DNA from: Clostridiales bacterium
GTDB lineage: Bacteria; Bacillota; Clostridia; Peptostreptococcales; Anaerovoracaceae
Length of the DNA: 64,000 nt
Reading direction: 5' to 3'
Assembly: GCA_009776955.1 (NCBI GenBank)
Contig: WRMW01000002.1
Location: 123,154-187,153, forward strand
The position numbers were made by a program, and so were the translations under genes. The notes below the pieces were generated by a model that saw only the letters and a program-made list of their open reading frames with translations, did no database searches and was not told the origin of the DNA. Position 1 is the first letter of the stretch. Each line of letters opens with the position of its first letter. Positions 17,906-27,195 of the stretch are shown here, one piece after another.

Positions 17906-19012
17906 TTATAAATACTTCAAACCCCTGGCCGTGTCCCTCAAATGCACGCTCATAATCAGCCCGATGGCGATCATGTTCGCCACGACGGAACTGCCGCCTG
18001 CGGAGAGGAACGGCAGCGTGATGCCTGTGACGGGCATCAGCCCGAGCGACATTCCGACATTCTGGAATATCTGAAACCCGAACATGCACATGAACCCGAT
18101 AGCGATCAGGGCGCCGAACAACTCCGTCGCCTTGGCTATTGTCCACCAAATACGCGCAATCAATGCTACGTAAAGCGCGAGCACAACCATGCCGCCGAGA
18201 AACCCAAATTCTTCGCATATTACGGGGAAGATAAAGTCCGAGTCTTGGACAGGCAGAAGCCCAGACTCCTTAATGACGCCCTGACGATAGCCTTTGCCGA
18301 ACATGCCGCCGCTGCCTATTGCCACCTTTGCCTGATAGACCTGATGGCCGGCATCAATGGACAGATCTTCTGGATTGAGAAAGGCTGTAAAGCGGTCGCG
18401 TTGGTATTGTGACAAAAATCTGAATCCGAGCGGTATGCTGATAATGAGGACTATGGCGAGCTGCATAACAAATGTCCCGCGCAGTCCGGCCGCGAAAAGC
18501 ATTCCAAAGAGCATTACGAACAAAACTATGCCGGTGCCCATGTCCACGTAGGCGATTATTGCAGGGATAGGCAGTCCGTATAAAAAGGCGAGCAGGGCGC
18601 CAAAAAAGGTCTTGAGCTCATCACGATGGCGGGTAAGGTAGGCAGCATACGCGATTACAAAGAGCACTTTGACAAATTCCGAAGGCTGCAGCGAAATAAA
18701 GCCGAGGTCTATCCATCTTCGTGCCCCAAATGCTTCCAAAGCGAGGCCAGGTACGAAAACCAAGCATTGCAGTCCGATAGCCGCTATGTAAAACAGCTTG
18801 TCAAAGCGAAAAAATTTCTTGTAGTCAACGATTATAGCCAGAGCCAAAAGGCCGTAGCCGACACAGAACGACGCGATTTGCACGACGACCTGTCGGGAGT
18901 ATGGGTCTGTCGCAGTCGCGTCAATGCTTGAAATCATGGCACAACTGATAAAACCGAGCACGGCTGGCAGTGCCAAAAGGGTCTTGTCGATGCGTCTTAG
19001 GGCGTCAAGCAA
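17906..19012 (-). CDS. rodA: RodA/FtsW family peptidoglycan glycosyltransferase
   Basis: SEDS-family membrane polymerase that extends peptidoglycan glycan strands, normally paired with a class B PBP during cell elongation. The 368 aa protein has about ten membrane helices. Signature segments are RRWIDLGFISLQPSEFVK, AKVAIGSGGMFGKGY, ESGLLPVQDSDFIFPVICEE and the terminal TGITLPFLSAGGSS. These fit RodA better than FtsW, which usually sits in the dcw cluster. The start is TTG 19012 with ggagc about 8 bases upstream. A class B PBP at 47829-50696 could be the partner, although it is not adjacent. Confidence 0.9.
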   Translation of the reverse strand: MLDALRRIDKTLLALPAVLGFISCAMISSIDATATDPYSRQVVVQIASFCVGYGLLALAIIVDYKKFFRFDKLFYIAAIGLQCLVFVPGLALEAFGARRWIDLGFISLQPSEFVKVLFVIAYAAYLTRHRDELKTFFGALLAFLYGLPIPAIIAYVDMGTGIVLFVMLFGMLFAAGLRGTFVMQLAIVLIISIPLGFRFLSQYQRDRFTAFLNPEDLSIDAGHQVYQAKVAIGSGGMFGKGYRQGVIKESGLLPVQDSDFIFPVICEEFGFLGGMVVLALYVALIARIWWTIAKATELFGALIAIGFMCMFGFQIFQNVGMSLGLMPVTGITLPFLSAGGSSVVANMIAIGLIMSVHLRDTARGLKYL

Positions 19013-19050
19013 GGTGTTTGCTCCAATTATTTCAATTCAATTACGGACAA

Positions 19051-19080
19051 TTGACAATAGCGGATAGTGAACATTATAAT
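19051..19080 (+). promoter_or_regulatory. Promoter for rny operon
   Basis: Consensus TTGACA (19051-19056), an 18-base spacer and consensus TATAAT (19075-19080) upstream of rny, leaving a leader of about 100 bases. The leader contains short direct repeats (gcggcgtcg twice; tagatcgca twice) with no function that I recognise. Confidence 0.75.
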
Positions 19081-19184
19081 AGTAATGGCGTGAAGATGGC
19101 AACTTGACGAATTGACTATTTACCCGCGGCGTCGACCAAGCGGCGTCGTTTCGAAGGTATAGATCGCATAGATCGCACAGGGAG

Positions 19185-20735
19185 GTGTTTGCAATAGATA
19201 TAATTATAGTAATTTTGGTCGCCGTATTCGCAGCGGTGGTCGGGCTTTTTGTTGGTAGCGTGATACGCAAAGCTGTCAGCGAAAAAACGATAGGCAATGC
19301 GGAGCTCAAAGCAAAGAATTTGCTTCTTGATGCTGAGAAAAGAGCCGAATCTGTTCGCAAGGAGCAGATACTTGAAGCAAAGGAAGAAGCGCATAGGATA
19401 AAGAAGGAATTGGACGAGGAAATCAAAGAGCGTAAGCTTGAAATTTCCAAGTCCGAGAGAAGGCTTATCCAGAAGGAAGAAACGCTCGATAAAAAGATTG
19501 AGAATATCGAGAAAAAAGAAGAAGGGCTTGCGGACAAGGAGCGCGGACTGGCAGCCAAGGAGGAAGACCTTCAGAACGCTATCGAACGCCAAAACGACGA
19601 GCTCGAAAAAATATCCGCGCTCACACGCGATGAAGCTAAGCAGATTCTGCTTTCTAATATTGAGCGCGATGTGCGCGGCGAGGCTGCCGCGTTGGTGAAA
19701 GAGATTGAAACGGAGGCCCGCGAGAACGGCGACCGCAAGGCGAAGGAAATCATCACTGGTGCGATACAGCGATGTGCGGCCGACCATGTGGCAGAGATCA
19801 CGGTTTCGGTGGTGCCGCTTCCAAGCGATGACATGAAGGGTCGCATCATAGGCCGCGAAGGTCGCAATATCCGGGCTATCGAAAGCATGACGGGCATTGA
19901 TCTTATTATCGACGACACGCCGGAAGCGGTTGTCCTCTCGGGTTTCGACCCCGTCAAGCGCGAAGTGGCCAGACTGTCGCTCGAAAAGCTTATAGTGGAC
20001 GGACGCATCCATCCGTCGCGTATCGAGGAGATGGTCAACAAGGCTGAAAAAGAGGTGGCCAACGTCATCAAGGAAGCCGGCGAGCAGGCGACGTTCGACA
20101 CTGGTGTCCACAATCTGCATCCCGAAATCATCAAGCTGATAGGGCGTCTCAAATATCGCACGAGCTACGGTCAGAATGTATTGAAGCATTCAATAGAGGT
20201 TTCGCACTTGGCAGGGCTTATGGCGAGCGAACTCGGCCTTGACCCAAAACTTGCGAAGCGTGCTGGCTTGCTCCACGATATAGGCAAGGCGGTAGACCAT
20301 GAGCGCGAGGGGACGCATGTCGAACTAGGGATCGAGATACTCAAGAAGTATAAGGAATCGCAGGCGGTCATCGATTCGATGGCCTCGCACCACGGCGACT
20401 ACGAGCCCAAGACGCTCGAAGCCATACTTGTCACGGCCGCCGATGCATTGTCCGCGGCGAGGCCTGGAGCACGTATGGAAACGCTTGAAACCTATATCAA
20501 GCGCTTGCAGCAGCTTGAGGAAATCGCAAACACCACAAAGGGCGTAGACCATTCATATGCGATACAGGCGGGACGCGAGATACGCATTATCGCAAACCCG
20601 GACGAAGTCGGCGACAAGGATATTGTCTTCCTTGCGCGCGACATCAGCAAGAAAATCGAAAGCGAAATGGAGTATCCGGGCCAGATCAAGGTGAACGTGC
20701 TGCGGGAGACTCGTGCCGTGGACTACGCCAAGTAA
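19185..20735 (+). CDS. rny: Ribonuclease Y
   Basis: Membrane-anchored endoribonuclease that starts mRNA decay in Firmicutes. The 516 aa length is normal. There is one N-terminal membrane helix, a long Glu/Lys-rich coiled coil (about 40-200), a KH domain ([19 protein letters not shown]) and an HD domain with His364-Asp365 (LLHDIGKA). The start is unusual: the only standard in-frame start is GTG 19185, which lies inside the strong ggagg ribosome-binding sequence (19181-19185). A codon at normal spacing is ATA at 19194, so a non-standard start is possible. It runs directly into the cysteine desulfurase gene with no intervening base. Confidence 0.97.
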   Translation: MFAIDIIIVILVAVFAAVVGLFVGSVIRKAVSEKTIGNAELKAKNLLLDAEKRAESVRKEQILEAKEEAHRIKKELDEEIKERKLEISKSERRLIQKEETLDKKIENIEKKEEGLADKERGLAAKEEDLQNAIERQNDELEKISALTRDEAKQILLSNIERDVRGEAAALVKEIETEARENGDRKAKEIITGAIQRCAADHVAEITVSVVPLPSDDMKGRIIGREGRNIRAIESMTGIDLIIDDTPEAVVLSGFDPVKREVARLSLEKLIVDGRIHPSRIEEMVNKAEKEVANVIKEAGEQATFDTGVHNLHPEIIKLIGRLKYRTSYGQNVLKHSIEVSHLAGLMASELGLDPKLAKRAGLLHDIGKAVDHEREGTHVELGIEILKKYKESQAVIDSMASHHGDYEPKTLEAILVTAADALSAARPGARMETLETYIKRLQQLEEIANTTKGVDHSYAIQAGREIRIIANPDEVGDKDIVFLARDISKKIESEMEYPGQIKVNVLRETRAVDYAK

Positions 20736-22001
20736 ATGAGGATCTACCTCGACAATTGTGCTTCGACGCAGGTAAGCTCGGAAGCCGCGAAAGCGATTTA
20801 CTTCGCGATGACCGAGAATTACGCGAATCCGTCGGCACTGCATTTGGCGGGACAAGAGGCCGAGCGGCTCGTTAAGCAGGCACGCCACCAGATAGCCTTT
20901 TCCATAGGGACGAAGTCCGGCAATATAATATTCACAAGCGGGGGGACGGAGGCCAACAATTTGGCACTGTTCTCCTGTTTTTATTCGGACTCGTGCGATG
21001 GTGGGGGGGATATTCCAGGCAAGCCGAAAGCTCTGCTTATTTCGGCGGTTGAGCATCCGGCAGTATATGCGGCGGCGGACGCGCTTGCGCGGCGCGGCGC
21101 GAGGGTTGAGCGCATTCCCGTATTTGGTGCGGACACGGACTTCCCTGGCATGGTGGATGTCTCGGCTTTTCGGGCTATGCTTGCTGATGATGTGTCGCTT
21201 GTGTCTGTGTTGCACGTCAGCAATGAGATAGGGACTATTCAGCCAATCGAGGAATTGTCCCGAATAGTGTCATTGCATAATTCTGAAAATGGTGCAAACA
21301 TACGTTTGCACGTTGATGCTGCACAATCATATGGCAAACTTGGCATTGACGTGGACAATGGCGATTTGAGGAGGGTAGATTTCGTCTCTATGAGCGCGCA
21401 TAAACTGCACGGGCCAAAAGGCATCGGCGCTCTGTACGCAGCATCGCCCGCCAAGCTGCACCCGATGGTGTTTGGGGGGGGGCAGGAGGGGGGAGTCCGC
21501 TCCGGCACAGAAAACGTGCCAGGCATCGTGGGCTTCGGCGCCTGTGCCCGTATCGCGTCTGCCGAGATTGTAGCCCATGCGAAGCATGCGAATACTTGCA
21601 GGCGGCGCTTGCTTGACGGTATTAAGGCGGAAATTCCGCATGTGCATATCAACAGCCCGGAGGACGCTTCCATAACGGGCAAGCCGGGGTGCTCAAGCCC
21701 GTATATACTCAGCCTCTCGTTCCTTGGAACGCGTGGCGAGGTGCTTGTCCACGAACTCGAAAAGAGCGGAATTTTTGTGTCGACGGGCGCGGCTTGTGCC
21801 ACCCTCAGCAAAAATGCGGGCAGCGGCAAGAATGGCAATGCGAGCGGCGTGCTTGCGGCTGTCGGTGCGTCCGATGAGGTTATGGAGGGTACTCTGCGTT
21901 TCGGCATAAGCTGGACGAACGTGCCGGATGAGATGGACTTTGTGATCGACCGTTTGAAGAAAGCGGTTACACGTTTTCGCCGCACAGGGTCGTACCGCTG
22001 A
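20736..22001 (+). CDS. Cysteine desulfurase (NifS/IscS family)
   Basis: PLP enzyme that takes sulfur from cysteine as an enzyme-bound persulfide. The 421 aa protein has FTSGGTEANNLAL (cofactor phosphate site), HVDAAQSYGKL, Schiff-base Lys223 in SMSAHKLHGPKG, and active-site Cys354 in STGAACATLS. The loop after the cysteine is longer than usual (Gly/Asn/Ser/Lys-rich). The ATG immediately follows the rny stop and thiI begins 13 bases downstream, so it most likely supplies sulfur to ThiI for 4-thiouridine in tRNA and perhaps thiamine thiazole, a pairing common in Firmicutes. Confidence 0.92.
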   Translation: MRIYLDNCASTQVSSEAAKAIYFAMTENYANPSALHLAGQEAERLVKQARHQIAFSIGTKSGNIIFTSGGTEANNLALFSCFYSDSCDGGGDIPGKPKALLISAVEHPAVYAAADALARRGARVERIPVFGADTDFPGMVDVSAFRAMLADDVSLVSVLHVSNEIGTIQPIEELSRIVSLHNSENGANIRLHVDAAQSYGKLGIDVDNGDLRRVDFVSMSAHKLHGPKGIGALYAASPAKLHPMVFGGGQEGGVRSGTENVPGIVGFGACARIASAEIVAHAKHANTCRRRLLDGIKAEIPHVHINSPEDASITGKPGCSSPYILSLSFLGTRGEVLVHELEKSGIFVSTGAACATLSKNAGSGKNGNASGVLAAVGASDEVMEGTLRFGISWTNVPDEMDFVIDRLKKAVTRFRRTGSYR

Positions 22002-22014
22002 CCAAGCAACCGAT

Positions 22015-23292
22015 ATGGACATCCAAAATGTTTTGATAGTTCGATACGGAGAGATCGCCCTGAAGGGGATGAACAGGCCTTATTTTGAGAAAGCGCTTAT
22101 CAGGCGTTTGCGTCGGGTGATTGGTTCGGGGGATGCAGCCGCCCGCCCATTCGCCCCCACGGTCGAAAACGCGGAAGGGCTTATAATCGTACGCGGCTAT
22201 CCACAGGACAAAGAACTGACGTTCGCAAAAAGGCTGCTACGTGTATTTGGCGTGGCGAGCGTGAGCCCTGCGTGGGAGCTGGCGTCACGCAATCAGGAAG
22301 ATGTCAACGAGGCGGCGGTGGCGTGGATGGAGCGGCGTCTGGACGATGGGGCGGGCGGCCTAGATGCGGGCAGCCTCGGCACGGACGGCTCTGCCACCGT
22401 ATGCACTGACAGGCCGCATACGTTCAAGGTTTTCGGCAAGAGGGCTGACAAGAGCTGGCCGCTTACATCGCCAGAGATAGCGGCGCTTACGGGAGAGGCT
22501 GTGCTTGAGGCTCTTGGGGAGTCCCGTGTCAAGGTGGACGTAAGCGACCCTGAGATACGGCTATACGTCCATCTCAGGAGGAAGAACGTGCTTGTCTATG
22601 ACGATATGCTCAAAGGTTTTGGCGGATTGCCGCTCGGCACCAACGGCAAGGGGCTTGTGCTTCTGTCCGGCGGCATCGACAGCCCTGTGGCGGCCTGGAT
22701 GATGGCTAAGCGTGGCATGACGATAGAGGCGGTCCACTTCCATTCGTACCCCTATACGAGCAAGCGTGCGGAAGAAAAGGTGAAAGACCTTGCGGATGTG
22801 CTTGCCTCGTATTGCGGCAGAATCAAGGTGCATATGCTCAATATACTGCCGGCGCAAGAGGCTCTTGCCGAGGCTTGCCCCGAGGAGGAAATGACGGTGC
22901 TTGTACGCAGGGTTATGGTGCGTATCGCATCGCGTGTCGCGGAGCGTGAGGGCTGTGCCTTTCTTATAACTGGGGAAAACCTTGGGCAGGTCGCAAGCCA
23001 GACGGCAGAGGGGATAGCCGTCACCGATCGTGCGTCGCCGCTGCCTGTGCTCAGGCCTTTGATCGCGATGGACAAGGTGGATATCATGGACAGGGCGCGT
23101 GAAATAGAGACTTATGAGATATCCATACAGCCCTACGAGGACTGTTGCACGGTCTTTCTTCCCAAGCATCCGGTGACGCGGCCTGCGGCCGCCGCCATCG
23201 AAGCGTCGGAGGGGCTGCTTGGACAGGATCGCATAGCCGCGCTTGAAGATGAAGTGATGGAAACGGAGGAGGTTTATGTCGCAAATGTATAA
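22015..23292 (+). CDS. thiI: tRNA 4-thiouridine synthase ThiI
   Basis: Adenylates U8 of tRNA and transfers sulfur to make 4-thiouridine; in some bacteria it also feeds thiamine synthesis. The 425 aa protein has an N-terminal ferredoxin-like and THUMP region and a PP-loop ATPase motif SGGIDSP starting at Ser218. TGENLGQVASQT is another ThiI signature. It ends after the PP-loop domain with no rhodanese extension, as is usual in Gram-positives. An insertion of about 20 residues (Gly/Asp-rich) lies before the THUMP core. No strong Shine-Dalgarno precedes ATG 22015, consistent with coupled translation in the operon. Confidence 0.95.
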   Translation: MDIQNVLIVRYGEIALKGMNRPYFEKALIRRLRRVIGSGDAAARPFAPTVENAEGLIIVRGYPQDKELTFAKRLLRVFGVASVSPAWELASRNQEDVNEAAVAWMERRLDDGAGGLDAGSLGTDGSATVCTDRPHTFKVFGKRADKSWPLTSPEIAALTGEAVLEALGESRVKVDVSDPEIRLYVHLRRKNVLVYDDMLKGFGGLPLGTNGKGLVLLSGGIDSPVAAWMMAKRGMTIEAVHFHSYPYTSKRAEEKVKDLADVLASYCGRIKVHMLNILPAQEALAEACPEEEMTVLVRRVMVRIASRVAEREGCAFLITGENLGQVASQTAEGIAVTDRASPLPVLRPLIAMDKVDIMDRAREIETYEISIQPYEDCCTVFLPKHPVTRPAAAAIEASEGLLGQDRIAALEDEVMETEEVYVANV

Positions 23293-23899
23293 GAAGATGA
23301 AAAGATTTCCGTTGGCGGCGGCGCTCGTGTTCGTGCTTGCGGCGGCTCTGCTGGCTGGGTGTTCAGGGGGCGGCGGCGGTGAGCCCGCAGAGCCGATATC
23401 CGCCGAAGCAGAGGCGAACGGCGGCGCAGCGGAAGCATTGTCAGACCCGACGGACGTTGTCCTGGAGCGGATCATGGCCGATGCGGATGCCACGCTCGGC
23501 GGTGCGTCCGCCGTAGGGCAGGCATTGCCAGACCCTGTCACGGCTGAAAACGCGCCTGCAATGCTCGGCATAATGCCGGACGATTTTGTGTCGTTCGTAT
23601 CGGAAGCGACGGCGGCACAGGACATTGAGGGCATGGACGCCATCCAGATCGCCGTGATTATGTGCCTGACCCCTCAGTATGTGGAGATAGTCGATGAAAT
23701 GATCGTCAATGTGTTCGACCCTGGAAAATGGGAGCAAATGTTCCCCGAAAGGGCGCTTACCATGGTTTCCGGCTCATACATATTGCTTGCTGTAGGCAGC
23801 GTCGCCGAGACCGAGGCGTTGGCGGATGCTTTCAGTGTTGCCGCAGGGGGAAGCGTACAGGAGCCAAATATCTTCTATACGGGAGAGACCGGCGGCTGA
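23276..23899 (+). CDS. Putative lipoprotein
   Basis: A 207 aa secreted lipoprotein of unknown function. A signal peptide ends in the lipobox ALLAGC, followed by a Gly-rich and Ala/Glu-rich spacer. The rest is a small soluble domain with ALTMVSGSYILLAVGSVAETE near the end. It faintly recalls DUF4358 lipoproteins, but I could not verify this. Start ATG 23276 has a strong ggaggagg Shine-Dalgarno and overlaps thiI by 17 bases, so it is the last gene of the rny operon. A GC-rich hairpin straddles its stop codon. Confidence 0.7.
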   Translation: MSQMYKKMKRFPLAAALVFVLAAALLAGCSGGGGGEPAEPISAEAEANGGAAEALSDPTDVVLERIMADADATLGGASAVGQALPDPVTAENAPAMLGIMPDDFVSFVSEATAAQDIEGMDAIQIAVIMCLTPQYVEIVDEMIVNVFDPGKWEQMFPERALTMVSGSYILLAVGSVAETEALADAFSVAAGGSVQEPNIFYTGETGG

Positions 23900-23925
23900 C
23901 GCCGCCGGCTACCGCCCGTGAAGCC

Positions 23926-24819
23926 CTATCTGTCGAACCTGACCCGTATGCTTCCGAGGCTCACATCCGCGTCAAGGCTTGCCGAGGCATCCGTATTGCT
24001 GCGGACCGATGTGGATCCTGCCGATTTGCTGTCGCCCACCCATATGCTTCCAAGGCTCGTGCTCAGCGAATAGGAGAGGTCGTTTTCGGCCATAAGCAGG
24101 CCAAGGCTTACGTCGCCTGCGCTGCTGTCTATCTTGCAGCGCCCCGAGAAATGAAGCCGCTCAAACGAGGTCTTGCCGAGCGAGTTGTCTACCGTCAGGT
24201 CGTCTGCCTTGATATCGTCGCCGCCGAGATCCCCGGCGCTTAGTTTTAGCGATATGCTGTCCGCTTCCGCTTCGCTCACATCCACTTTCCCAAACTCATT
24301 TGAGATGTCGATGGTATTCGCCGTAAGCCCTTCGATTCTGATGTCGCCTGCGCTCACGTTCACCTGCACCTCGCCCAACTCCGCACCGCTTGGATAGGTG
24401 ATCTCAAGCCAGTTGTTGTTTCTGCCGAAATTGAGGTTGCCAAAGTTGATATTTATTCTTCCACGGCCGAACAAGTTGTTGATGCCAAACCTGACATTGT
24501 GTACTCTCGAATCCACGTGTAGCGTATCGCCGTCAAGCTTCACATCGATGCCGCCCCAATTTTCGTAGTTCGAGCCACGCACTGCGTATGCCTCGCCCTC
24601 TTTGAGGGTTATGCGGTCAAAATAAGCCGCATCGACTTTTATGTTGTTGAAACTCTGGTAGCTTTCGTCGACGCTTACAAGCTTGCCACGGTTCGTAATC
24701 TCAATGCCGTTCCGTGCCAGCCAAAACCCGTTCACCGCCCCGACCGTCGTATAGCTCAATATTGCGATTACCACGCCTACTATTATTATCACAATTGGTA
24801 TCCAAATAATTTTTTTCAT
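23926..24819 (-). CDS. DUF4097 family membrane-anchored protein
   Basis: A 297 aa protein with one N-terminal membrane helix (IIWIPIVIIIVGVVIAILSY) and a right-handed beta-solenoid-like ectodomain made of repeated strands (VNVSAGDIRIEGL, LKLSAGDLGGDDI, DSSAGDVSLGLL). This pattern is typical of DUF4097/LiaG-type putative adhesin or envelope-stress proteins. The start ATG 24819 has agggagg upstream and overlaps the DUF1700 gene stop as ATGA. It is the third gene of a padR-DUF1700-DUF4097 operon, a recurrent Firmicutes arrangement. An envelope-stress role is inferred from that context. Confidence 0.8.
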   Translation of the reverse strand: MKKIIWIPIVIIIVGVVIAILSYTTVGAVNGFWLARNGIEITNRGKLVSVDESYQSFNNIKVDAAYFDRITLKEGEAYAVRGSNYENWGGIDVKLDGDTLHVDSRVHNVRFGINNLFGRGRININFGNLNFGRNNNWLEITYPSGAELGEVQVNVSAGDIRIEGLTANTIDISNEFGKVDVSEAEADSISLKLSAGDLGGDDIKADDLTVDNSLGKTSFERLHFSGRCKIDSSAGDVSLGLLMAENDLSYSLSTSLGSIWVGDSKSAGSTSVRSNTDASASLDADVSLGSIRVRFDR

Positions 24820-25433
24820 GATTGTTGCCTCCCTGAATGATTTGTGTTTTCGCTGTGTCTGTGTTCGCGCTTCTGCCGTATCCCGTTGAACGCGCCTGCG
24901 ATGCCCCGTAGCATCCCTTTGCTGCACCAAATGGAGAACAGGAACAGCAGGAAGCCGCAGCCGAAAATCACAAGCCCGATCCCTAGCCCGAACACCGTGA
25001 TGCCCCCGCTGAATGGGATAAGCCATATGCCGCCGCCAAACGTGACGATTCCGCCTATCATCAGACCGACAGACGTTGCGAATAGCGCTATTATTATTGC
25101 GAAGAATACGACTATTATTATGGCGGTCACGAGGACGGCCAGTATAGTCCTAGGCACGGCCGCCAGACCTGCGTACCATACGGCCTGCACGCCCTTGCCT
25201 ATGGCGGCCGCTTTCGGCCCCTCGGCGTCCTCAAAATCCTGCATCGCTTGGTCGGCCCTTATGCCCGCCGCCAGTTCCGCAGGGGTTCCGAGCTTGTCCA
25301 TCACTTCCGCGGCACCGTCCGGCCCCGCCTCCACAAGGTATTCAAAATAATATGATATCGCGTCCTCGCGTTCTTCTTCTGGCAGCTTGCGTAGGTGCAG
25401 CTTGAGCTCGTTTATATAGTCCTGTGTGTTCAT
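24816..25433 (-). CDS. DUF1700/HAAS-domain membrane protein
   Basis: A 205 aa membrane protein. The N-terminal helical domain (MNTQDYINELKLHLRKL, then EREDAISYYFEYL) matches the HAAS/DUF1700 region that commonly accompanies PadR regulators. Three or four membrane helices follow, with Gly/Ile-rich segments. It overlaps padR by one base (TAATG) and the DUF4097 gene by four, so the three are co-translated. Family knowledge suggests that the N-terminal domain interacts with or modulates the PadR regulator. No enzymatic motif is visible. Confidence 0.8.
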   Translation of the reverse strand: MNTQDYINELKLHLRKLPEEEREDAISYYFEYLVEAGPDGAAEVMDKLGTPAELAAGIRADQAMQDFEDAEGPKAAAIGKGVQAVWYAGLAAVPRTILAVLVTAIIIVVFFAIIIALFATSVGLMIGGIVTFGGGIWLIPFSGGITVFGLGIGLVIFGCGFLLFLFSIWCSKGMLRGIAGAFNGIRQKREHRHSENTNHSGRQQS

Positions 25434-25747
25434 TATGCCGCACCTCCCAAAATAAGTCCGTCCACACGGTCGCGGAAATCCGACCACGCCTCCTTGTATT
25501 CACGTACTATATCACGACCCTTTTCCGTGATGGCGTAATACCTGCGGTTTCGTCCTTGCCACGGAACATCGTAAGCAGAAAGGAATTCGTCCTTTTGCAG
25601 CCTACGCAGGACAGGGTAGAGCGTCGATTCGGAAATCTCAACCTTCTCTTTCAGCGTCTGCGTAAGCACGTACCCGTAGGCATCCTCATCGCGGAGCGCT
25701 GATAGCACGCAGGCGTCCAAGAGAGCCGCCCCTATCGAAAATAGCAT
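25433..25747 (-). CDS. PadR family transcriptional regulator
   Basis: A 104 aa winged-helix DNA-binding protein of the short PadR subfamily. LDACVLSALRDEDAYGYVL is the signature first helix region, ESTLYPVLRRLQKDEFL the recognition helix, and GRNRRYYAITEKG the wing. ATG 25747 is chosen for the aggaggt Shine-Dalgarno; an in-frame start 24 codons upstream has none. It probably controls its own operon (DUF1700 and DUF4097 downstream). The 171 bases upstream hold no obvious gene and should contain the promoter. Confidence 0.9.
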   Translation of the reverse strand: MLFSIGAALLDACVLSALRDEDAYGYVLTQTLKEKVEISESTLYPVLRRLQKDEFLSAYDVPWQGRNRRYYAITEKGRDIVREYKEAWSDFRDRVDGLILGGAA

Positions 25748-25918
25748 CTTTTTATACCTCCTATTCGTCAATACTTCAATTACAAAATCGTTCGCCAGCA
25801 CGCATACTATACGACGCATAGCATTAACCTCAAACTAATCGCAAATTAAAAAGGGATTAAAAGAGTCGGCGAGTTTCGGTAACTTAATTTCTTCTCTTCC
25901 GCTCGTCGCCTCCGCATA

Positions 25919-26575
25919 TTATTTCAAATAAGGGAGAATAACCTCGTACAGCTGTTCGCTATGTATGACATAGCTTGCGTGACTTTCGCCATCCAGTATC
26001 CTAAGCACGCTGCCACGTATGTTTGCCGCAATCATTCTCGTGTGCTCGTCCTTGATGAAGTCCTTGCTTCCGGCCAATACGAAAGTGGGCACCGTGATTT
26101 TGCTTAGGTCATCGTTTGATATGTCCGGCTGCGTCAGCATCAGCTTGCATTTTTGGTTTCGCGTGAAGAAGTATGCGATTTTATATAGGACGGTGTAGAC
26201 GGTCTTGATGCCGTCGGGGTGGGTGTTGGCGCCGCTGATGATGAGGTGGGAGAGCATGTCCGGGTATTCGATGGCAAGTAGCAGCCCGACGATGCCGCCG
26301 TCGCTGAATCCGTAGAGCGCGGGCTTACGTATGTCCAGTGCCGTGATGAAGGCGGCGATGTCACCCATCATGGAGCGGTAGTCGAGCCCATTGACCCAGC
26401 TGCTCTGCCCGTGGTCGCGGCTGTCCACCGCATAGACCGTATGGTGGGCGGAAAGCCGCTCCGTCAGGACATCAAAAATCCGGTGGTCCTCTCCGTTACC
26501 GTGCAACAAGATTATCGGGTCGCCATTCCCGCTCTTTTCGTAAAATAGCTCCACTCCGTTCACTGTTACGAACAT
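25919..26575 (-). CDS. Alpha/beta hydrolase
   Basis: A 218 aa alpha/beta-hydrolase fold enzyme. ILLHGNGED provides the oxyanion-hole region, and the nucleophile elbow is YGFSDGG with Ser91. The acid is likely the Asp in LAGSKDFIK and the base the His in DGESHAS. It is shorter than many family members, with a reduced cap. The substrate cannot be read from sequence; esterase or small-molecule hydrolase is likely. It lies 6 bases downstream of the membrane protein gene on the same strand with only a weak ribosome site, so it is probably co-translated. Confidence 0.8.
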   Translation of the reverse strand: MFVTVNGVELFYEKSGNGDPIILLHGNGEDHRIFDVLTERLSAHHTVYAVDSRDHGQSSWVNGLDYRSMMGDIAAFITALDIRKPALYGFSDGGIVGLLLAIEYPDMLSHLIISGANTHPDGIKTVYTVLYKIAYFFTRNQKCKLMLTQPDISNDDLSKITVPTFVLAGSKDFIKDEHTRMIAANIRGSVLRILDGESHASYVIHSEQLYEVILPYLK

Positions 26576-26581
26576 GGCCCG

Positions 26582-27109
26582 TCAGTCTTTGTCCTCTGCC
26601 AAGGCACGTTCCAGTTTTTCCGAGGTTTCCCTCATCTTTCGCCTGTCAATTGAGAATTGCCGGATAAGCAGGTCGAGCGCAATCAGGATCAATATGGTGT
26701 ATTCGTTTGCCATAATGAAGTTGCCAAACGCTTCGCTCGCCAATGCGGGGTTGTAGGCGATTATATGCGAGGCTACCAGAATGAAGATGTAGAACAGGTA
26801 CAACACCGTCTTGAAGGAGACGAAGTTGTCCATGTGCCACCGGATGATCCGGTATGATTTGCTTGCTTTCCCGCTCTTTTGCATGGCGGTCTTCAGGTCT
26901 GCGGCAAACTTCTCGGACTGGTACTCCTTGCACGTGTATTCATCGAGAGCCAGCCCCAAGACAATCAGTGCAAAATTCCCCAAATATGCAAATGAAAGGG
27001 AATAACCTGCCAACCATGTGAACACATTGTATACAATAATTCCATATATTGCATTCGATACAATAATGTATGCGAGGTATCTCAATAATTGTTTTATTTT
27101 GCTCCGCAT
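26582..27109 (-). CDS. Hypothetical membrane protein
   Basis: Not recognised. 175 aa from ATG 27109, chosen for the aggaga Shine-Dalgarno upstream; an in-frame ATG at 27160 lacks one. Two N-terminal membrane helices (LAYIIVSNAIYGIIVYNVF, then YLGNFALIVLGLAL), a cytosolic charged segment with Lys-rich stretches, then two more helices and a charged C-terminal helix (DRRKMRETSEKLERALAE). It is followed directly by the alpha/beta hydrolase gene. No catalytic motif is evident. Confidence 0.65.
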   Translation of the reverse strand: MRSKIKQLLRYLAYIIVSNAIYGIIVYNVFTWLAGYSLSFAYLGNFALIVLGLALDEYTCKEYQSEKFAADLKTAMQKSGKASKSYRIIRWHMDNFVSFKTVLYLFYIFILVASHIIAYNPALASEAFGNFIMANEYTILILIALDLLIRQFSIDRRKMRETSEKLERALAEDKD

Positions 27110-27195
27110 CGTGTCTCCTGTCATGTGTTTATGATACGACATATTGTTTATGGTGTGCAAGCGAAACCAAGGCGATTATGGGGACGGAGATTATG

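Noticed and set aside
17892..18218. N-terminal extension of the ECF S-component frame
   Set aside because: It overlaps rodA on the same strand, is Arg-rich and lacks a start signal; the ATG at 17891 follows a strong Shine-Dalgarno.
22561..23643. 360-codon open frame antisense to thiI and the lipoprotein gene
   Set aside because: The plus strand has a clear ThiI with PP-loop; the antisense translation is Arg/His-rich with no motif.
23889..23908. GC-rich hairpin (ccggcggc/gccgccgg) at the end of the lipoprotein gene as a terminator
   Set aside because: The stop codon lies in its loop and no T-tract follows on either strand, so it was not called a terminator.
24820..25026. N-terminal extension of the DUF4097 frame
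   Set aside because: It overlaps the DUF1700 gene in another frame; the ATG at 24819 has an agggagg site and the expected membrane helix.
3684..27194. Shared 14-mer ggggacggagatta upstream of polA (3685) and of the Fic gene (27179)
   Set aside because: Only two short copies without matching flanks; it contains a Shine-Dalgarno-like core and could be chance or a minor repeat.
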